DNA of 64,000 nucleotides, from contig NZ_LR733817.1 in the NCBI RefSeq assembly GCF_902506165.1, positions 5,439,403 through 5,503,402 of the forward strand. Reading direction: 5' to 3'. The translations under genes and the position numbers were made by a program. This document shows, piece by piece, positions 24,930 to 35,402 of this stretch. The first letter of the stretch is position 1. Each line of letters begins with the position of its first letter. The notes under the pieces were generated by a model. It worked only from the letters and a program-made list of their open reading frames with translations, was not told the DNA's origin and did no database searches. This stretch comes from Bosea sp. 29B. Its GTDB lineage: Bacteria; Pseudomonadota; Alphaproteobacteria; Rhizobiales; Beijerinckiaceae.

Positions 24930-27176
24930 ATGCGGACCGGCCTGCGGCTACCCATCTGCATCCTGTTGGCGCTCGCCGCCATCGCAGGCGCCCTCGCTCT
25001 CGCCATATCGCCTGCCGTCGCGCAGCAACGGCGCTTCGCCTTCGTCATGGGCAATGGCGCCTACCAGAACATCGCCAAGCTGCCGAATGCCCTCGGCGAC
25101 GCCAATGCGACGCGCGCCATGCTGCAGGAGGCCGGCTTCGACGTCACCGCCGCGACCGACCTCTCGCTTGCCGGCCTGCGCAGCGCACTCGATGTCTTCG
25201 TCGAGAAGGTGAAGCAGAGCGGCGCCGGCGCGACCACCCTCGTCTACTATGCCGGCCACGCCGTGCAGCTCGACGGCGCCAACTACATCCTGCCGACGGA
25301 TGTCCGCGTCGAAACCTCGGCGAACATCCCGAACCAGTCGCTCTCGCTGACCGAAATCCTGCGCAAGCTCGACGCCGCCGGCGCCAGATCGAAGATCGCG
25401 ATCCTCGACGCCTGCCGCAACAACCCCTTCGCCGGGCGTGAATTGTCGCGCGGGCTGGCGCTGCAGATGGTCGACGGCGCCAACGAAGGCATTCGCAGCG
25501 AAGCGGGCCTCGCCCGCATCGATTCCAGCAGCGGCACCTTCGTCGCCTTCGCGACCTCGCCGGGCTCGACCGCGGCCGACGGCACCGGCCCCAACAGCCC
25601 GTTCACCACCGCCTTCCTGCGCGAGGCGCGCGAGCCGGGGCTGCCGATCGAGCAGGTCTTCCGCCGCATCCGCCTGGCCGTCTACGACGCCACCAGCGGC
25701 ACCCAAATCCCCTGGGACACCTCCTCGCTGATCACCGATGTCGCCTTCTTCCAGCGCCCGGCCAGCGCCGCCCCGGCACAGCCGGCAGGCACTCCCGCAG
25801 TTGCCGGCGCCATTCCGCTCGCGGCTCGCCCGACGGCAGCGGCGCTGCGCGCCATGTCGCTTGCGGATGCCTACCGCACCGCCATCGCCTGGGATCGGCG
25901 CGACATCTACCGCAGCGCCCTCGCCATCAACCCGGACGACCAGAGCGCCTTGAGGCTGCATCGCATCCTGGCGCAGCGGACCGAGGAGACTGCCTGGGCC
26001 GAGACCGTGCTCGCCGGCGACGCCGAATCGCTCAAGCTCTTCGCCCGCCTCTATCCCGGCTCGCAGCATGAGAACGAGGCGCTGCGCCTGGCCGCGAGCG
26101 CCCCGAGCCGCAACCGCGTCCAGGTCGCCCAGACCTGCCCGATCTGCCCGGCTCTGCAGCCACGCGTGCGCCGCGCCGACTATACGCCGCGCTCGCCTTC
26201 GCCCAGCCGGCCCGGCGCGCCGCGACAGCCGCGCGCCGTCCAGCCCGCATCGGACGTTTATGCACCGCCCCTTCCCGTCATTCTCCCGACGCAGCCGCGC
26301 TGGAGCGGCTTCTATGTCGGCGGCTCGCTCGGCGGAGGCCGGCAGGCCAGCAGCACGAGCGTCCAGGGGCCCTATGGCACTCCCATGGTCACCCCGACGA
26401 CCACGAACACGAACACTGCGACCAACACCACGACCAATGTCGCGAACACCACGACCACGACGACGAGCACGTCTACGACCATCGTCGGTTCGGATCCCGT
26501 CACGACGACCGTGACGTCGACGACCAACACGACCTCGACGACCACCAACACGTCGACGAACTCATCGAGCACCGCGGTCGCGGGCACGCCAACCACCGCC
26601 TCCTGGGCGATCGACCCATCCGCTGTGCCGCGCAGCCTGGCGCCGGAGGGGAACAACGCCGTCGGCGGCGCCCAGTTCGGCTTCAACTACCAGATCGGCG
26701 CTGTCGTGATCGGCGCCGAGACCGACCTCTCCGCCACCCGCCTTGGCGGTAGCAAGAGCGTCTCCGCCAACCCCGGCACCCAGTTCACCACCCGTGCCAG
26801 CAACGAGCTCTCGATGCTCGGCACGGTACGGGTGCGCGCCGGCATCGTTCTCGGCAATTTCCTGATCTACGGCTCAGGTGGCTATGCCTATGGCCTCGTC
26901 GAGCAGAAGGGCTCGATCACGCCCGACAACACCCGGGCCACCTCGGCCGTCAGCGGCTCGCGCTCGGGCCTCATCGGCGGCTGGGCGGTGGGTGGCGGCG
27001 TCGAATACGCGATCGCTCCCGGCATGACGATCCGGCTCGACTACACCCATTACGAGCTCGGCCAGAAGCGCCTGCTGCTGCAGGATTATACCGGGCTGGC
27101 GCCCGATCAGTACGCGGCCATGCGGATCCGCACCGCCGGCGACATCGTCAAGGCCGGCTTCAACTTCGGCTTCTGA
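24930..27176 (+). CDS. Caspase-family protease fused to an outer-membrane beta-barrel
   Basis: The 748-residue protein has a signal peptide (1-32), a caspase domain (about 34-275) with an intact His110 (YYAGHA) and Cys162 (LDACRNNP), a helical region (300-390), a Pro/Arg-rich linker with CPIC (403-406), and a C-terminal domain (458-748) that starts WSGFYVGGSLGG and ends in GFNFGF. Those are the first strand and terminal phenylalanine of Omp25/Omp31-type outer-membrane barrels. A Thr/Asn/Ser-rich stretch (about 488-553) sits where the first surface loop would be. If the barrel inserts, the protease domain lies in the periplasm. GAGGAGG upstream of the ATG at 24930 is a strong ribosome site. 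Confidence 0.9.
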   Translation: MRTGLRLPICILLALAAIAGALALAISPAVAQQRRFAFVMGNGAYQNIAKLPNALGDANATRAMLQEAGFDVTAATDLSLAGLRSALDVFVEKVKQSGAGATTLVYYAGHAVQLDGANYILPTDVRVETSANIPNQSLSLTEILRKLDAAGARSKIAILDACRNNPFAGRELSRGLALQMVDGANEGIRSEAGLARIDSSSGTFVAFATSPGSTAADGTGPNSPFTTAFLREAREPGLPIEQVFRRIRLAVYDATSGTQIPWDTSSLITDVAFFQRPASAAPAQPAGTPAVAGAIPLAARPTAAALRAMSLADAYRTAIAWDRRDIYRSALAINPDDQSALRLHRILAQRTEETAWAETVLAGDAESLKLFARLYPGSQHENEALRLAASAPSRNRVQVAQTCPICPALQPRVRRADYTPRSPSPSRPGAPRQPRAVQPASDVYAPPLPVILPTQPRWSGFYVGGSLGGGRQASSTSVQGPYGTPMVTPTTTNTNTATNTTTNVANTTTTTTSTSTTIVGSDPVTTTVTSTTNTTSTTTNTSTNSSSTAVAGTPTTASWAIDPSAVPRSLAPEGNNAVGGAQFGFNYQIGAVVIGAETDLSATRLGGSKSVSANPGTQFTTRASNELSMLGTVRVRAGIVLGNFLIYGSGGYAYGLVEQKGSITPDNTRATSAVSGSRSGLIGGWAVGGGVEYAIAPGMTIRLDYTHYELGQKRLLLQDYTGLAPDQYAAMRIRTAGDIVKAGFNFGF

Positions 27177-27195
27177 CGGACATCACGGCAACGAA

Positions 27196-27222
27196 AAAGG
27201 CCGCTGCATCGCAGCGGCCTTT
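27196..27222. terminator. Bidirectional intrinsic terminator between the caspase-barrel gene and the suf operon
   Basis: AAAGGCCGCTGC (27196-27207) pairs perfectly with GCAGCGGCCTTT (27211-27222) around a three-base loop: a 12-bp stem. T-rich sequence follows on the plus strand and the A-run at 27194-27198 gives a T-run on the minus strand, so it can end both converging transcripts. Confidence 0.9.
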
Positions 27223-27253
27223 CTGTCTTGCGAGGATGGTGGGGCTCCCGCGC

Positions 27254-27637
27254 TCACCACATGTCGAGCGCGACCCGAGCCTCGTCCGACATGCGCGATT
27301 GATCCCAGGGCGGGTCAAAGGTCATGTTGACGGTCACGCCCGAGACGCCCGGCACGGCACCGACCGCATTCTCGACCCAGCCCGGCATTTCGCCCGCCAC
27401 CGGGCACCCCGGCGCGGTCAGCGTCATGTCGATCGCCACCTGCCGGTCGTCGGCGATGTCGACGCGGTAGATCAGGCCGAGCTCGTAGATGTCGGACGGG
27501 ATCTCCGGGTCGTAGACGGTCTTCAGCGCCGCGACGATGTCGTCGGTCAGCCTGTCGATCTCCTCCGGCGGCAGGCCGGAGCTCGCGCCCATGGTCGGTG
27601 CGTTCGGCTTGAACTCTTCGGCAACGGTCTCGTTCAT
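27254..27637 (-). CDS. sufT: Iron-sulfur assembly protein SufT (DUF59/MIP18 family)
   Basis: The 127-residue protein contains the MIP18 core DIVAALKTVYDPEIPSDIYE and the TLTAPGCPVAGEMPGWVE motif with its conserved cysteine. SufT-type proteins help iron-sulfur cluster maturation and delivery. An unconserved N-terminal tail of about 27 residues precedes the domain. I start at ATG 27635-27637 (MNETVAEEFK). It is the last gene of the suf operon, 49 bases after sufS. The A-type carrier gene often found after it is absent; a terminator follows instead. Confidence 0.9.
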   Translation of the reverse strand: MNETVAEEFKPNAPTMGASSGLPPEEIDRLTDDIVAALKTVYDPEIPSDIYELGLIYRVDIADDRQVAIDMTLTAPGCPVAGEMPGWVENAVGAVPGVSGVTVNMTFDPPWDQSRMSDEARVALDMW

Positions 27638-27686
27638 CGCAAAACTTCCATTCGGCGCAAGGCTGGCTTGGCAGCCCGGCGGAGCA

Positions 27687-28925
27687 TCATGAGAACAGCT
27701 CTTCCGCCTTGCGCAGGGCTTCCACCAATATATCGACTTCCTCCAGCGTATTGTAGAGGCCGAAGGACGCACGGCAGGTCGAGGTCACGCCATAGCGCGC
27801 GAGCAGCGGCATGGCGCAATGCGTGCCGGCCCTGACCGCGACGCCGGCCCGGTCGATCACCGTGGCGACGTCATGGGCATGCGCGCCGGCAAGCTCGAAG
27901 GCGATGATCGCGCCCTTCTCCTTCGCCTTGCCGAAGATGCGGATCGAGTTCATCTGCCCGAGCCGCTCCATCGCATAGGCGTTGAGCCTGGCCTCATGCG
28001 CCGCGATGTTCTCGCGTCCCAGCGCCATCATGTAGTCGAGCGCCGCGCCGAGGCCAACCGCCTCGACGATTGCCGGCGTGCCGGCCTCGAAGCGGTGCGG
28101 CGGATCGTTATAGGTGATCGCGTCCTCGCTGACGGTCGCGATCATCTCGCCGCCGCCTTCATAGGGCGGCAGCTTCTGCAGCCATTCACGCTTGCCCCAG
28201 AGGATACCCGAACCGGTCGGCCCATAGGTCTTGTGGCCGGTGAAGGCGTAGAAGTCGCAGCCGAGCGCCTGCACGTCGACCGGCAGGTGCACCGCACCCT
28301 GCGAACCGTCGACGACCAGCGGGATGCGATAGGCCTGGCAGATCCTGGCGACCTCGGCGATCGGGACGATGGTACCGATCGCGTTCGACATATGCGTCAG
28401 CGACACCACCTTGGTGCGCGGCGTGATCAGCTTCTCGAATTCCTCGATGAGGAAATTGCCGTCCTCGTCGACCGGCGCCCATTTGATCACGGCGCCGTGG
28501 CGCTCGCGCCAGTAGTGCCAGGGCACGATATTGGAATGGTGCTCCAGGATCGAGAGAATGATCTCATCGCCTTCCTGGATCTTGAGGTACTGCCCGAGCG
28601 AGGAGGCGACGGTGTTCAACGCCCCGGTCGAGGAGCGGGTGAACAGGACCTCCTCGATATGCGCGGCATTGAGGAAGCGCCGGGCGCTCTCGCGCGCCGC
28701 CTCATAGGCCTCGGTCGAGGCGTTGGCGAGGTAATGCAGGCCGCGATGGACATTGGCGTAGTCCTCGCGCATCAGCCGCGTCATCGCCCCGATCACCGCT
28801 TCCGGCTTCTGGGCCGAGGCGGCGTTGTCGAGATAGACCAGCGGCTTGCCGTAAACCTGGCGCGAGAGGATCGCGAAGTCCTTGCGGATCGTCTCGACGT
28901 CGTAGGGCTTCGCGATCGCGTTCAT
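27687..28925 (-). CDS. sufS: Cysteine desulfurase SufS
   Basis: The 412-residue PLP enzyme removes sulfur from cysteine for the SufBCD scaffold. It has the group II signature: PLP lysine in FTGHKTYGPTG, active-site cysteine in VRAGTHCAMPLLARYG, and VYLDNAASAQKP near the N-terminus. ATG 28923-28925 lies one base after the tautomerase stop. No SufE or SufU partner gene is in the window. Confidence 0.95.
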   Translation of the reverse strand: MNAIAKPYDVETIRKDFAILSRQVYGKPLVYLDNAASAQKPEAVIGAMTRLMREDYANVHRGLHYLANASTEAYEAARESARRFLNAAHIEEVLFTRSSTGALNTVASSLGQYLKIQEGDEIILSILEHHSNIVPWHYWRERHGAVIKWAPVDEDGNFLIEEFEKLITPRTKVVSLTHMSNAIGTIVPIAEVARICQAYRIPLVVDGSQGAVHLPVDVQALGCDFYAFTGHKTYGPTGSGILWGKREWLQKLPPYEGGGEMIATVSEDAITYNDPPHRFEAGTPAIVEAVGLGAALDYMMALGRENIAAHEARLNAYAMERLGQMNSIRIFGKAKEKGAIIAFELAGAHAHDVATVIDRAGVAVRAGTHCAMPLLARYGVTSTCRASFGLYNTLEEVDILVEALRKAEELFS

Positions 28926-28926
28926 C

Positions 28927-29136
28927 TCAGGCCTTTCCGGAAGGCTGGGCGGGCCGGTCGGCGACGAGCGTGCCGGCGTGTCCCCAATCCTCGCGCTCGA
29001 TCTCCTGGATCACGATATGGGTGCTCTGCGGGTTCTTGCCGAGCACACGGACGAGCGTCTGCGTGAACTCCTTGACGATCTCGGCCTTCTGCTCGCGCGT
29101 CGCGCCCTTGGTGATCTGCAGGTTGACGTAAGGCAT
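28927..29136 (-). CDS. 4-oxalocrotonate-tautomerase-family protein inside the suf operon
   Basis: The 69-residue protein starts MPYVNLQITKGATREQKAEI, with the N-terminal proline that becomes the catalytic base after Met removal, and ends in a short Pro-rich tail. It fits the small tautomerase family, usually hexamers of about 60-70 residues. Its ATG shares one base with the sufD stop (TGATG) and its stop is one base before sufS, so it is co-translated with both. No role in cluster assembly is known to me; promiscuous tautomerase or dehalogenase activity is the family norm. Confidence 0.88.
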   Translation of the reverse strand: MPYVNLQITKGATREQKAEIVKEFTQTLVRVLGKNPQSTHIVIQEIEREDWGHAGTLVADRPAQPSGKA

Positions 29137-30485
29137 CAGGCAACTCCGGGCTTGGGTGCACCTTCGCGCTGGCCGAGCCAGCAATCGATCTCGCGGCCGA
29201 TGATCTCGCGAACGCCCTCGTCGCCGACCATGTCGGAGACTTCGCCGACGAAGGCGGCGAGCACCAGCGCCTCGGCCTGCGGCCGCGGCAGGCCGCGCGC
29301 CATCAGGTAGAAGAGCTGCTCGGCGTCGATCTGCGCCACGGTCGCGCCATGGCCGCAGACCACGTCGTCGGCGAAGATCTCGAGCTCCGGCTTGTTGAAC
29401 ATGGTCGCGCCGTCATTCAACAGCAGCGCATGGCTCTTCATGCTGCCATCGACCTTCTGCGAATGCTGGTGGACGATGACCTTGCCCTGGAAAACGCCTG
29501 TGCCCTCGCCCTCGATGATGCTCTTGAACAGCTCGCGGCTCTCGCCATGGGCCGCCGCATGGTCCATCACCAGCGTGACGTCGGAGTGCTCCTGCTTGCG
29601 CAAGAGGTTGATGCCGCGCAGCGCCGCGCGGCTGTGCTCGCCGCCATAGCGCAGGAAGCTCTGCTGGCGCAGTACGCCGCAGTTCACGGCGACCGCGACG
29701 GAATCGAAGGTGGCATGGCCGCCGAGCTCGACCAGCAGCGACTGCACCTGAACGGTCTCCGCGCGCTGGCGCGAGACCATGCGCACATGCTCGACCTGCG
29801 CGCCCTCGCCGATGACGAAGGAAGTGGCGTGGTTGATCTGCACCGGCGCCGCGCCGACGCTCTCCTGCAGCTCGACCACGGTGACCTTGGCGCCGGCGCC
29901 GATCTTGACCAGCGAGCGCGAGACGATCGAGGCCTCGCTCGCACCGGTGCCGAGCGCCAGCAGAACGATCGGCTGGTCGAGCTCGGTGCCGTCAGCAATT
30001 TCGATCACCACGCCGTCCTGGGCGAAGGCGGCGTTGAGCATCAGCGCGCCGTCGTCGCGGGCCACCTCCGGCACAGCGAAGGCCGCGGCGATCTCGTCCG
30101 GGCTCTCGGTCAGCGCCTCGGCCAGGCTGCGCGCCGTGATGCCGACGGGCAGCCCCTGCAGATCGGAATCGGCAGCGCTGAACACGCCGTCGATGGTGAC
30201 GAAGCGCCGGCCGGCGATGGTCTGCAGCGCCAGCCGGTCGGCGATCGCCTGCGGCCGGGTCGGGCGGCGCGCCAGCGGCTTCGCCTCGCGCCAGAGCGCG
30301 CGCAGATCGGTATAGCGCCAGGATTCGAGCCGGCGATGCGGCAGGCCCTTGGCCTCGAAGCCGGCGAAGGCATCCTCACGCACCTTGCGCATCGCGCCGG
30401 CGCCCGGCAGCTCGGCCTTGACATTGGCGAACTGCTCGGCGAGCTGCTGCTCCGCCGCGGTCTTGAGCGGGGTGATGATCGCCAT
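29136..30485 (-). CDS. sufD: Fe-S scaffold subunit SufD
   Basis: The 449-residue protein has an N-terminal helical region (RRLESWRYTDL, family-typical) and the right-handed beta-helix core shared with SufB, ending with VVCGHGATVAQIDAEQLFYL and the conserved RGLPRPQAEALVL. It forms the SufBC2D scaffold that builds Fe-S clusters. ATG 30483-30485 overlaps the sufC stop by one base. Confidence 0.93.
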   Translation of the reverse strand: MAIITPLKTAAEQQLAEQFANVKAELPGAGAMRKVREDAFAGFEAKGLPHRRLESWRYTDLRALWREAKPLARRPTRPQAIADRLALQTIAGRRFVTIDGVFSAADSDLQGLPVGITARSLAEALTESPDEIAAAFAVPEVARDDGALMLNAAFAQDGVVIEIADGTELDQPIVLLALGTGASEASIVSRSLVKIGAGAKVTVVELQESVGAAPVQINHATSFVIGEGAQVEHVRMVSRQRAETVQVQSLLVELGGHATFDSVAVAVNCGVLRQQSFLRYGGEHSRAALRGINLLRKQEHSDVTLVMDHAAAHGESRELFKSIIEGEGTGVFQGKVIVHQHSQKVDGSMKSHALLLNDGATMFNKPELEIFADDVVCGHGATVAQIDAEQLFYLMARGLPRPQAEALVLAAFVGEVSDMVGDEGVREIIGREIDCWLGQREGAPKPGVA

Positions 30486-31237
30486 CACGCAGCCTCGCCA
30501 TAGGAGGCATAGCCGCTCTTCTCGAGCTCGAGCGCCAGCTCTTTGCCGCCGGTCCTGACGATCCTGCCCTTTGACATCACGTGCACGGTGTCGGGCACGA
30601 TATGGTCGAGCAGGCGCTGATAGTGGGTGATGACCAGGAAGCCGCGGTTCTGGGCGCGGAGCGCGTTGACGCCATCGGCGACGATACGCAGCGCGTCGAT
30701 GTCGAGGCCGGAATCGGTCTCGTCGAGAATGCACATGGACGGCGACAGCAGCGCCATCTGCAGGATCTCCATGCGCTTCTTCTCGCCACCGGAGAAGCCG
30801 ACATTGAGCGGCCGGCGCAGCATGTCCCGGTTGATGCCGAGCTTGTCAGCGGCGCCGTTGACCTGCTTGATGAAGTCGGGCGTCAGCAGCTCGGCCTCGC
30901 CGCGGGCCTTGCGCTGCGCATTCATCGCCGCCTTGAGGAAGGTCATGGTGGCGACGCCGGGGATTTCCAGCGGATACTGGAAGGCGAGGAAGATGCCGGC
31001 GGCGGCGCGGGCATCGGCCTCCATCTCCAAGAGGTTCTCGCCGTTGAGCAGGATCTCGCCGTCGAGAACCTCATAGTCCTCCTTGCCGGCGATGACGTAG
31101 GACAGCGTCGACTTGCCGGAGCCGTTCGGCCCCATGATCGCGGCGACCTCGCCGGCGTTCACGGTGAGGTTGAGGCCGTTGAGGATCTGCTTGTCCTCGT
31201 CGGCGATCTTGACGACCAGATTGCGAATTTCGAGCAT
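30485..31237 (-). CDS. sufC: Fe-S assembly ATPase SufC
   Basis: This 250-residue ABC ATPase of the SufBC2D complex has Walker [10 protein letters not shown], the signature [10 protein letters not shown] and Walker [12 protein letters not shown], with the SufC-specific [14 protein letters not shown]. Two adjacent ATGs (31238-31240 and 31235-31237) follow AAGGA; I give the second because family members start MLEIRNL. It has its own ribosome site ten bases after the stop of the inserted exported-protein gene. Confidence 0.95.
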   Translation of the reverse strand: MLEIRNLVVKIADEDKQILNGLNLTVNAGEVAAIMGPNGSGKSTLSYVIAGKEDYEVLDGEILLNGENLLEMEADARAAAGIFLAFQYPLEIPGVATMTFLKAAMNAQRKARGEAELLTPDFIKQVNGAADKLGINRDMLRRPLNVGFSGGEKKRMEILQMALLSPSMCILDETDSGLDIDALRIVADGVNALRAQNRGFLVITHYQRLLDHIVPDTVHVMSKGRIVRTGGKELALELEKSGYASYGEAA

Positions 31238-31247
31238 CATAACTTCC

Positions 31248-31690
31248 TTATTCACACGTCCCAATCTGTTGTTCAGGACGATAAAAATCGATTCCTTCGG
31301 CAAAGCTGTGTTGTGACAGCACAGCAACAAGTTTGCCTTTGACTTTTTCCTTTAGAAAAATGGTCACGAAGAACCCATTGTCCGATCCATCGGCCCGCTC
31401 GACGATATCAATCTTCGAAGGGCCACGGAAAATGGAGATATCTCCTTCAAAACCATTCTCTACATTACGAAAAGCGCCCAACTCCGATCCTGCCAGACCA
31501 GAAAACTGGAACCGTCGTGTTTCCGGCGCTTTCCTAGCAGGCGTCGCAAGAACGCGAACGGCATCAACGTCTAAGCCAACTCCCGAAGTGAAAGTGCAAG
31601 CCAGCGAAGTGATGGCCGCCGCCGGTCGCGAACCCGTGGTCATCCCACAGATGACCAAAGCCGTTGCAAAGCCGGCGGAAAGGCCAAGCC

Positions 31691-31694
<4 letters not shown>
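31248..31694 (-). CDS. Small exported protein of unknown function wedged between sufB and sufC
   Basis: A 148-residue ORF begins at GTG 31692-31694, overlapping the sufB stop (GTGA), and ends ten bases before sufC. It has a clear signal peptide ([20 protein letters not shown] then RPAAA), a mature part with one cysteine near each end (SLACTFTSG and QQIGTCE, perhaps a disulfide), and no known domain. Counting 31261-31500 by hand gives 111 G+C of 240 bases (46%), against 41 of 60 (68%) for 31801-31860 in sufB. The periplasmic destination and base content do not fit a cytosolic iron-sulfur operon, so I read it as an inserted gene that rides on suf transcription. Confidence 0.75.
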
Positions 31695-33163
<1,469 letters not shown>

Positions 33164-33223
33164 CTCTAAACTCCTGTCGCGGGTTCAAGGCCCGCCGGTT
33201 CGGTCTTGGTTTTGCGCAAGGCC

Positions 33224-34429
33224 TCAGGCGGCTGCCTGAACCTTCCGGTTCGGGTTCGCGGCCAGCGCCTTGGCATAGGCCGCGATGAATTGGTCGATGT
33301 CCGCCTCGCAGGTGGTCCATCCCAGCGAGGCGCGCAAGGCCCCTTCGCTCATGACAGGGTCGACACCCATGGCTGTCAGCACGTGCGAGCGCCTGACCTT
33401 GCCGGAGGAACAGGCCGATCCCGAGGACAGGGCAACGCCGGAAAGATCGAGCATGATCAGCGCCGTTTCGGCCTTGATGCCGGGCGTTGCGAAGGCGGAC
33501 GTGTTGGGCAGGCGCGGAGCCTTGGCGCCGAAGACCGCGGTATCGGGCGCGAGCGCGATAAGCCGGGCCTCCAGCTGATCACGCAGCTCAGCCAAGCGGA
33601 TCGCCTCCGCAGCAAGCGCCTTGCTCGCCTCTTTCGCTGCGACGCCGAAGCCGACGATGCCCGGCAGGTTCTCGGTGCCGGCACGCCAGCCGCGCTCCTG
33701 GCCGCCGCCGCGCAGGGGCTTGTCGATGAGTTCAAGCGCTCCGGTCCGGAAGACGATCGCGCCGACGCCCTTGGGGCCACCGATCTTATGGGCGGACAGC
33801 GTCAGAGCATCGACGCCCAAGCTATTGATATCGATCGCGGTCTTGCCAGCGGCCTGGACCGCGTCGGAGTGTACGAGCGCGCCATAACGCCTGGCGATGG
33901 CGACGATCTCGGCGATCGGCTGCAGAACGCCCGTCTCGTTGTTGGCGAGATGGGCCGAGACCAGCGCGCGCTCATCCGGCCGCTCCGCCGCAAAGCGCGA
34001 CAGCCGCTCACCCAGCCAGCCGAGATCGATGAGGCCTTCGCCATCGACCGGGATCGCCTCGGCCTGACCGGCCGGGAAACGATGGCCATCGCGCACGCAA
34101 GGATGCTCGCTGGCGCTGTGCAGCAGCAGCGTCACCGGCGCCCGCACGCAATCGCGCGCGCCGCTGCAATCGCTGAGGCCGGGCGACAGGATCGTCGCAT
34201 TGGCCTCGGTGCCGCCGCTGGTGAAGACGATATTGCTCGCCTTGGCGCCGCAAAGCGCCGCGACCCGCTCGCGGGCCTGCTCGATCGCGCCGCGGGCCGC
34301 GCGGCCCTCGTTATGGACGGAGGACGGGTTGCCCGGCATCTGCAAAGCCCGCAGCATCGCCTCCGCCACGGCCGGGCGAACCGGCGTCGTGGCGTTGTGG
34401 TCGAGATAGCTGCGGGTCGTCGCGAACAC
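33224..34429 (-). CDS. NifS/IscS-like cysteine desulfurase, first gene of the suf operon
   Basis: This second PLP desulfurase is group I in type: SYLDHNATTPVRPAVAEAM, PLP lysine in LSAHKIGGPKG, and active-site cysteine in SSGSACSSGKV. It lies 60 bases upstream of sufB, a common Rhizobiales arrangement. The start is uncertain: no ATG precedes the conserved YLDHNATT in a sensible position. GTG 34427-34429 (VFATTRSYLDHN), with GGAG 11 bases before it, is my choice, giving 401 residues. The frame stays open further upstream. Confidence 0.85.
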   Translation of the reverse strand: MFATTRSYLDHNATTPVRPAVAEAMLRALQMPGNPSSVHNEGRAARGAIEQARERVAALCGAKASNIVFTSGGTEANATILSPGLSDCSGARDCVRAPVTLLLHSASEHPCVRDGHRFPAGQAEAIPVDGEGLIDLGWLGERLSRFAAERPDERALVSAHLANNETGVLQPIAEIVAIARRYGALVHSDAVQAAGKTAIDINSLGVDALTLSAHKIGGPKGVGAIVFRTGALELIDKPLRGGGQERGWRAGTENLPGIVGFGVAAKEASKALAAEAIRLAELRDQLEARLIALAPDTAVFGAKAPRLPNTSAFATPGIKAETALIMLDLSGVALSSGSACSSGKVRRSHVLTAMGVDPVMSEGALRASLGWTTCEADIDQFIAAYAKALAANPNRKVQAAA

Positions 34430-34564
34430 CTGCGCTAATGCTCCGCTTTGGAGGGCTTGCCCGAAGACGCGGCACGAAATGCTTGAAATCGCACCCCTGC
34501 ACCGTGCTATAGCCGCCCGTCCGAGCCGCGATGGACCGGAACTGCAAGCGGCTCCCGCTCGCAT

Positions 34565-34579
34565 GTTCCAGTTTTGTTC
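34565..34579. promoter_or_regulatory. Possible second LexA-type box (GTTC-N7-GTTC)
   Basis: GTTC CAGTTTT GTTC lies in the divergent region between the desulfurase and the hydrolase genes. Its right half overlaps a possible -35 (TTGTTC, 34574-34579), with TCTAAG 17 bases on as a poor -10 toward the hydrolase gene. Two such matches are expected by chance in 64 kb, so support is weak. Confidence 0.3.
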
Positions 34580-34719
34580 ACGGCTGTTAGAACCATTCTA
34601 AGCGCTTCATGTAGGGCGCGAGCGGCGGGGCCGTCAAGGGTGAGCAGGCTTTTCAGTGGCAGCAAAGCCGCTTTTCAGCCGGCCGCCCGCGTGCCTCGCC
34701 CGACAAAAGGCGAGATGTG

Positions 34720-35391
34720 ATGCCAGAGGTGATTTTCAACGGACCGGCCGGCCGGATCGAGGGCCGCTACCAGCCCGCCAAGAAGCGCGGCGCGCCGCTG
34801 GCGATCATCCTGCATCCGCACCCGCAATTCGGCGGGACGATGAACAACCAGATCGTCTACAACCTGTTCTACACCTTCGTGAATCGCGGCTTCTCGGCCC
34901 TGCGCTTCAACTTCCGCGGGGTCGGCCGCAGCCAGGGCCAGTTCGACCACGGCGCCGGCGAGCTCTCGGATGCCGCAGCCGCGCTCGACTGGATGCAGGC
35001 CCTGAACCCCGAGGCCAAGAGCTGCTGGATCACCGGCGTCTCCTTCGGCGCCTGGATCGGCATGCAGCTCCTGATGCGCCGCCCCGAGATCGAAGGCTTC
35101 ATGTCGATCGCGGCGATGGCGAACCGCTACGATTTCTCCTTCCTCGCCCCCTGCCCATCCTCCGGCCTGTTCGTCCACGGCTCGGAAGATCGCGTCGCGC
35201 CGGTCAAGGAGGTCATGGCGGTGATCGAGAAGGTCAAGACCCAGAAGGGCATCCAGATCGAGCACGCGGTGGTCGAGGGCGCCAACCACTTCTTCGACGG
35301 CCGCGTCGACCAGCTGATGGAGCAGGTCAGCGCCTATCTCGACCGCAAGGTCGGGCCCGAGATCATCAAGAGCGAGCAGGAAAAGGCCTGA
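34720..35391 (+). CDS. Alpha/beta hydrolase (short cytoplasmic esterase-like type)
   Basis: The 223-residue protein has the fold's HPHPQFGGTMNN oxyanion region, nucleophile elbow GVSFGAW, acid in HGSEDRVAP and histidine in GANHFFDGR, so the triad is complete. It belongs to a widespread family of small hydrolases in proteobacteria with no settled substrate. AAAAGGCGAG lies upstream; GTG 34717 and ATG 34720 are both possible starts and differ by one residue. Confidence 0.88.
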   Translation: MPEVIFNGPAGRIEGRYQPAKKRGAPLAIILHPHPQFGGTMNNQIVYNLFYTFVNRGFSALRFNFRGVGRSQGQFDHGAGELSDAAAALDWMQALNPEAKSCWITGVSFGAWIGMQLLMRRPEIEGFMSIAAMANRYDFSFLAPCPSSGLFVHGSEDRVAPVKEVMAVIEKVKTQKGIQIEHAVVEGANHFFDGRVDQLMEQVSAYLDRKVGPEIIKSEQEKA

Positions 35392-35402
35392 GTGCCAACG
35401 CC

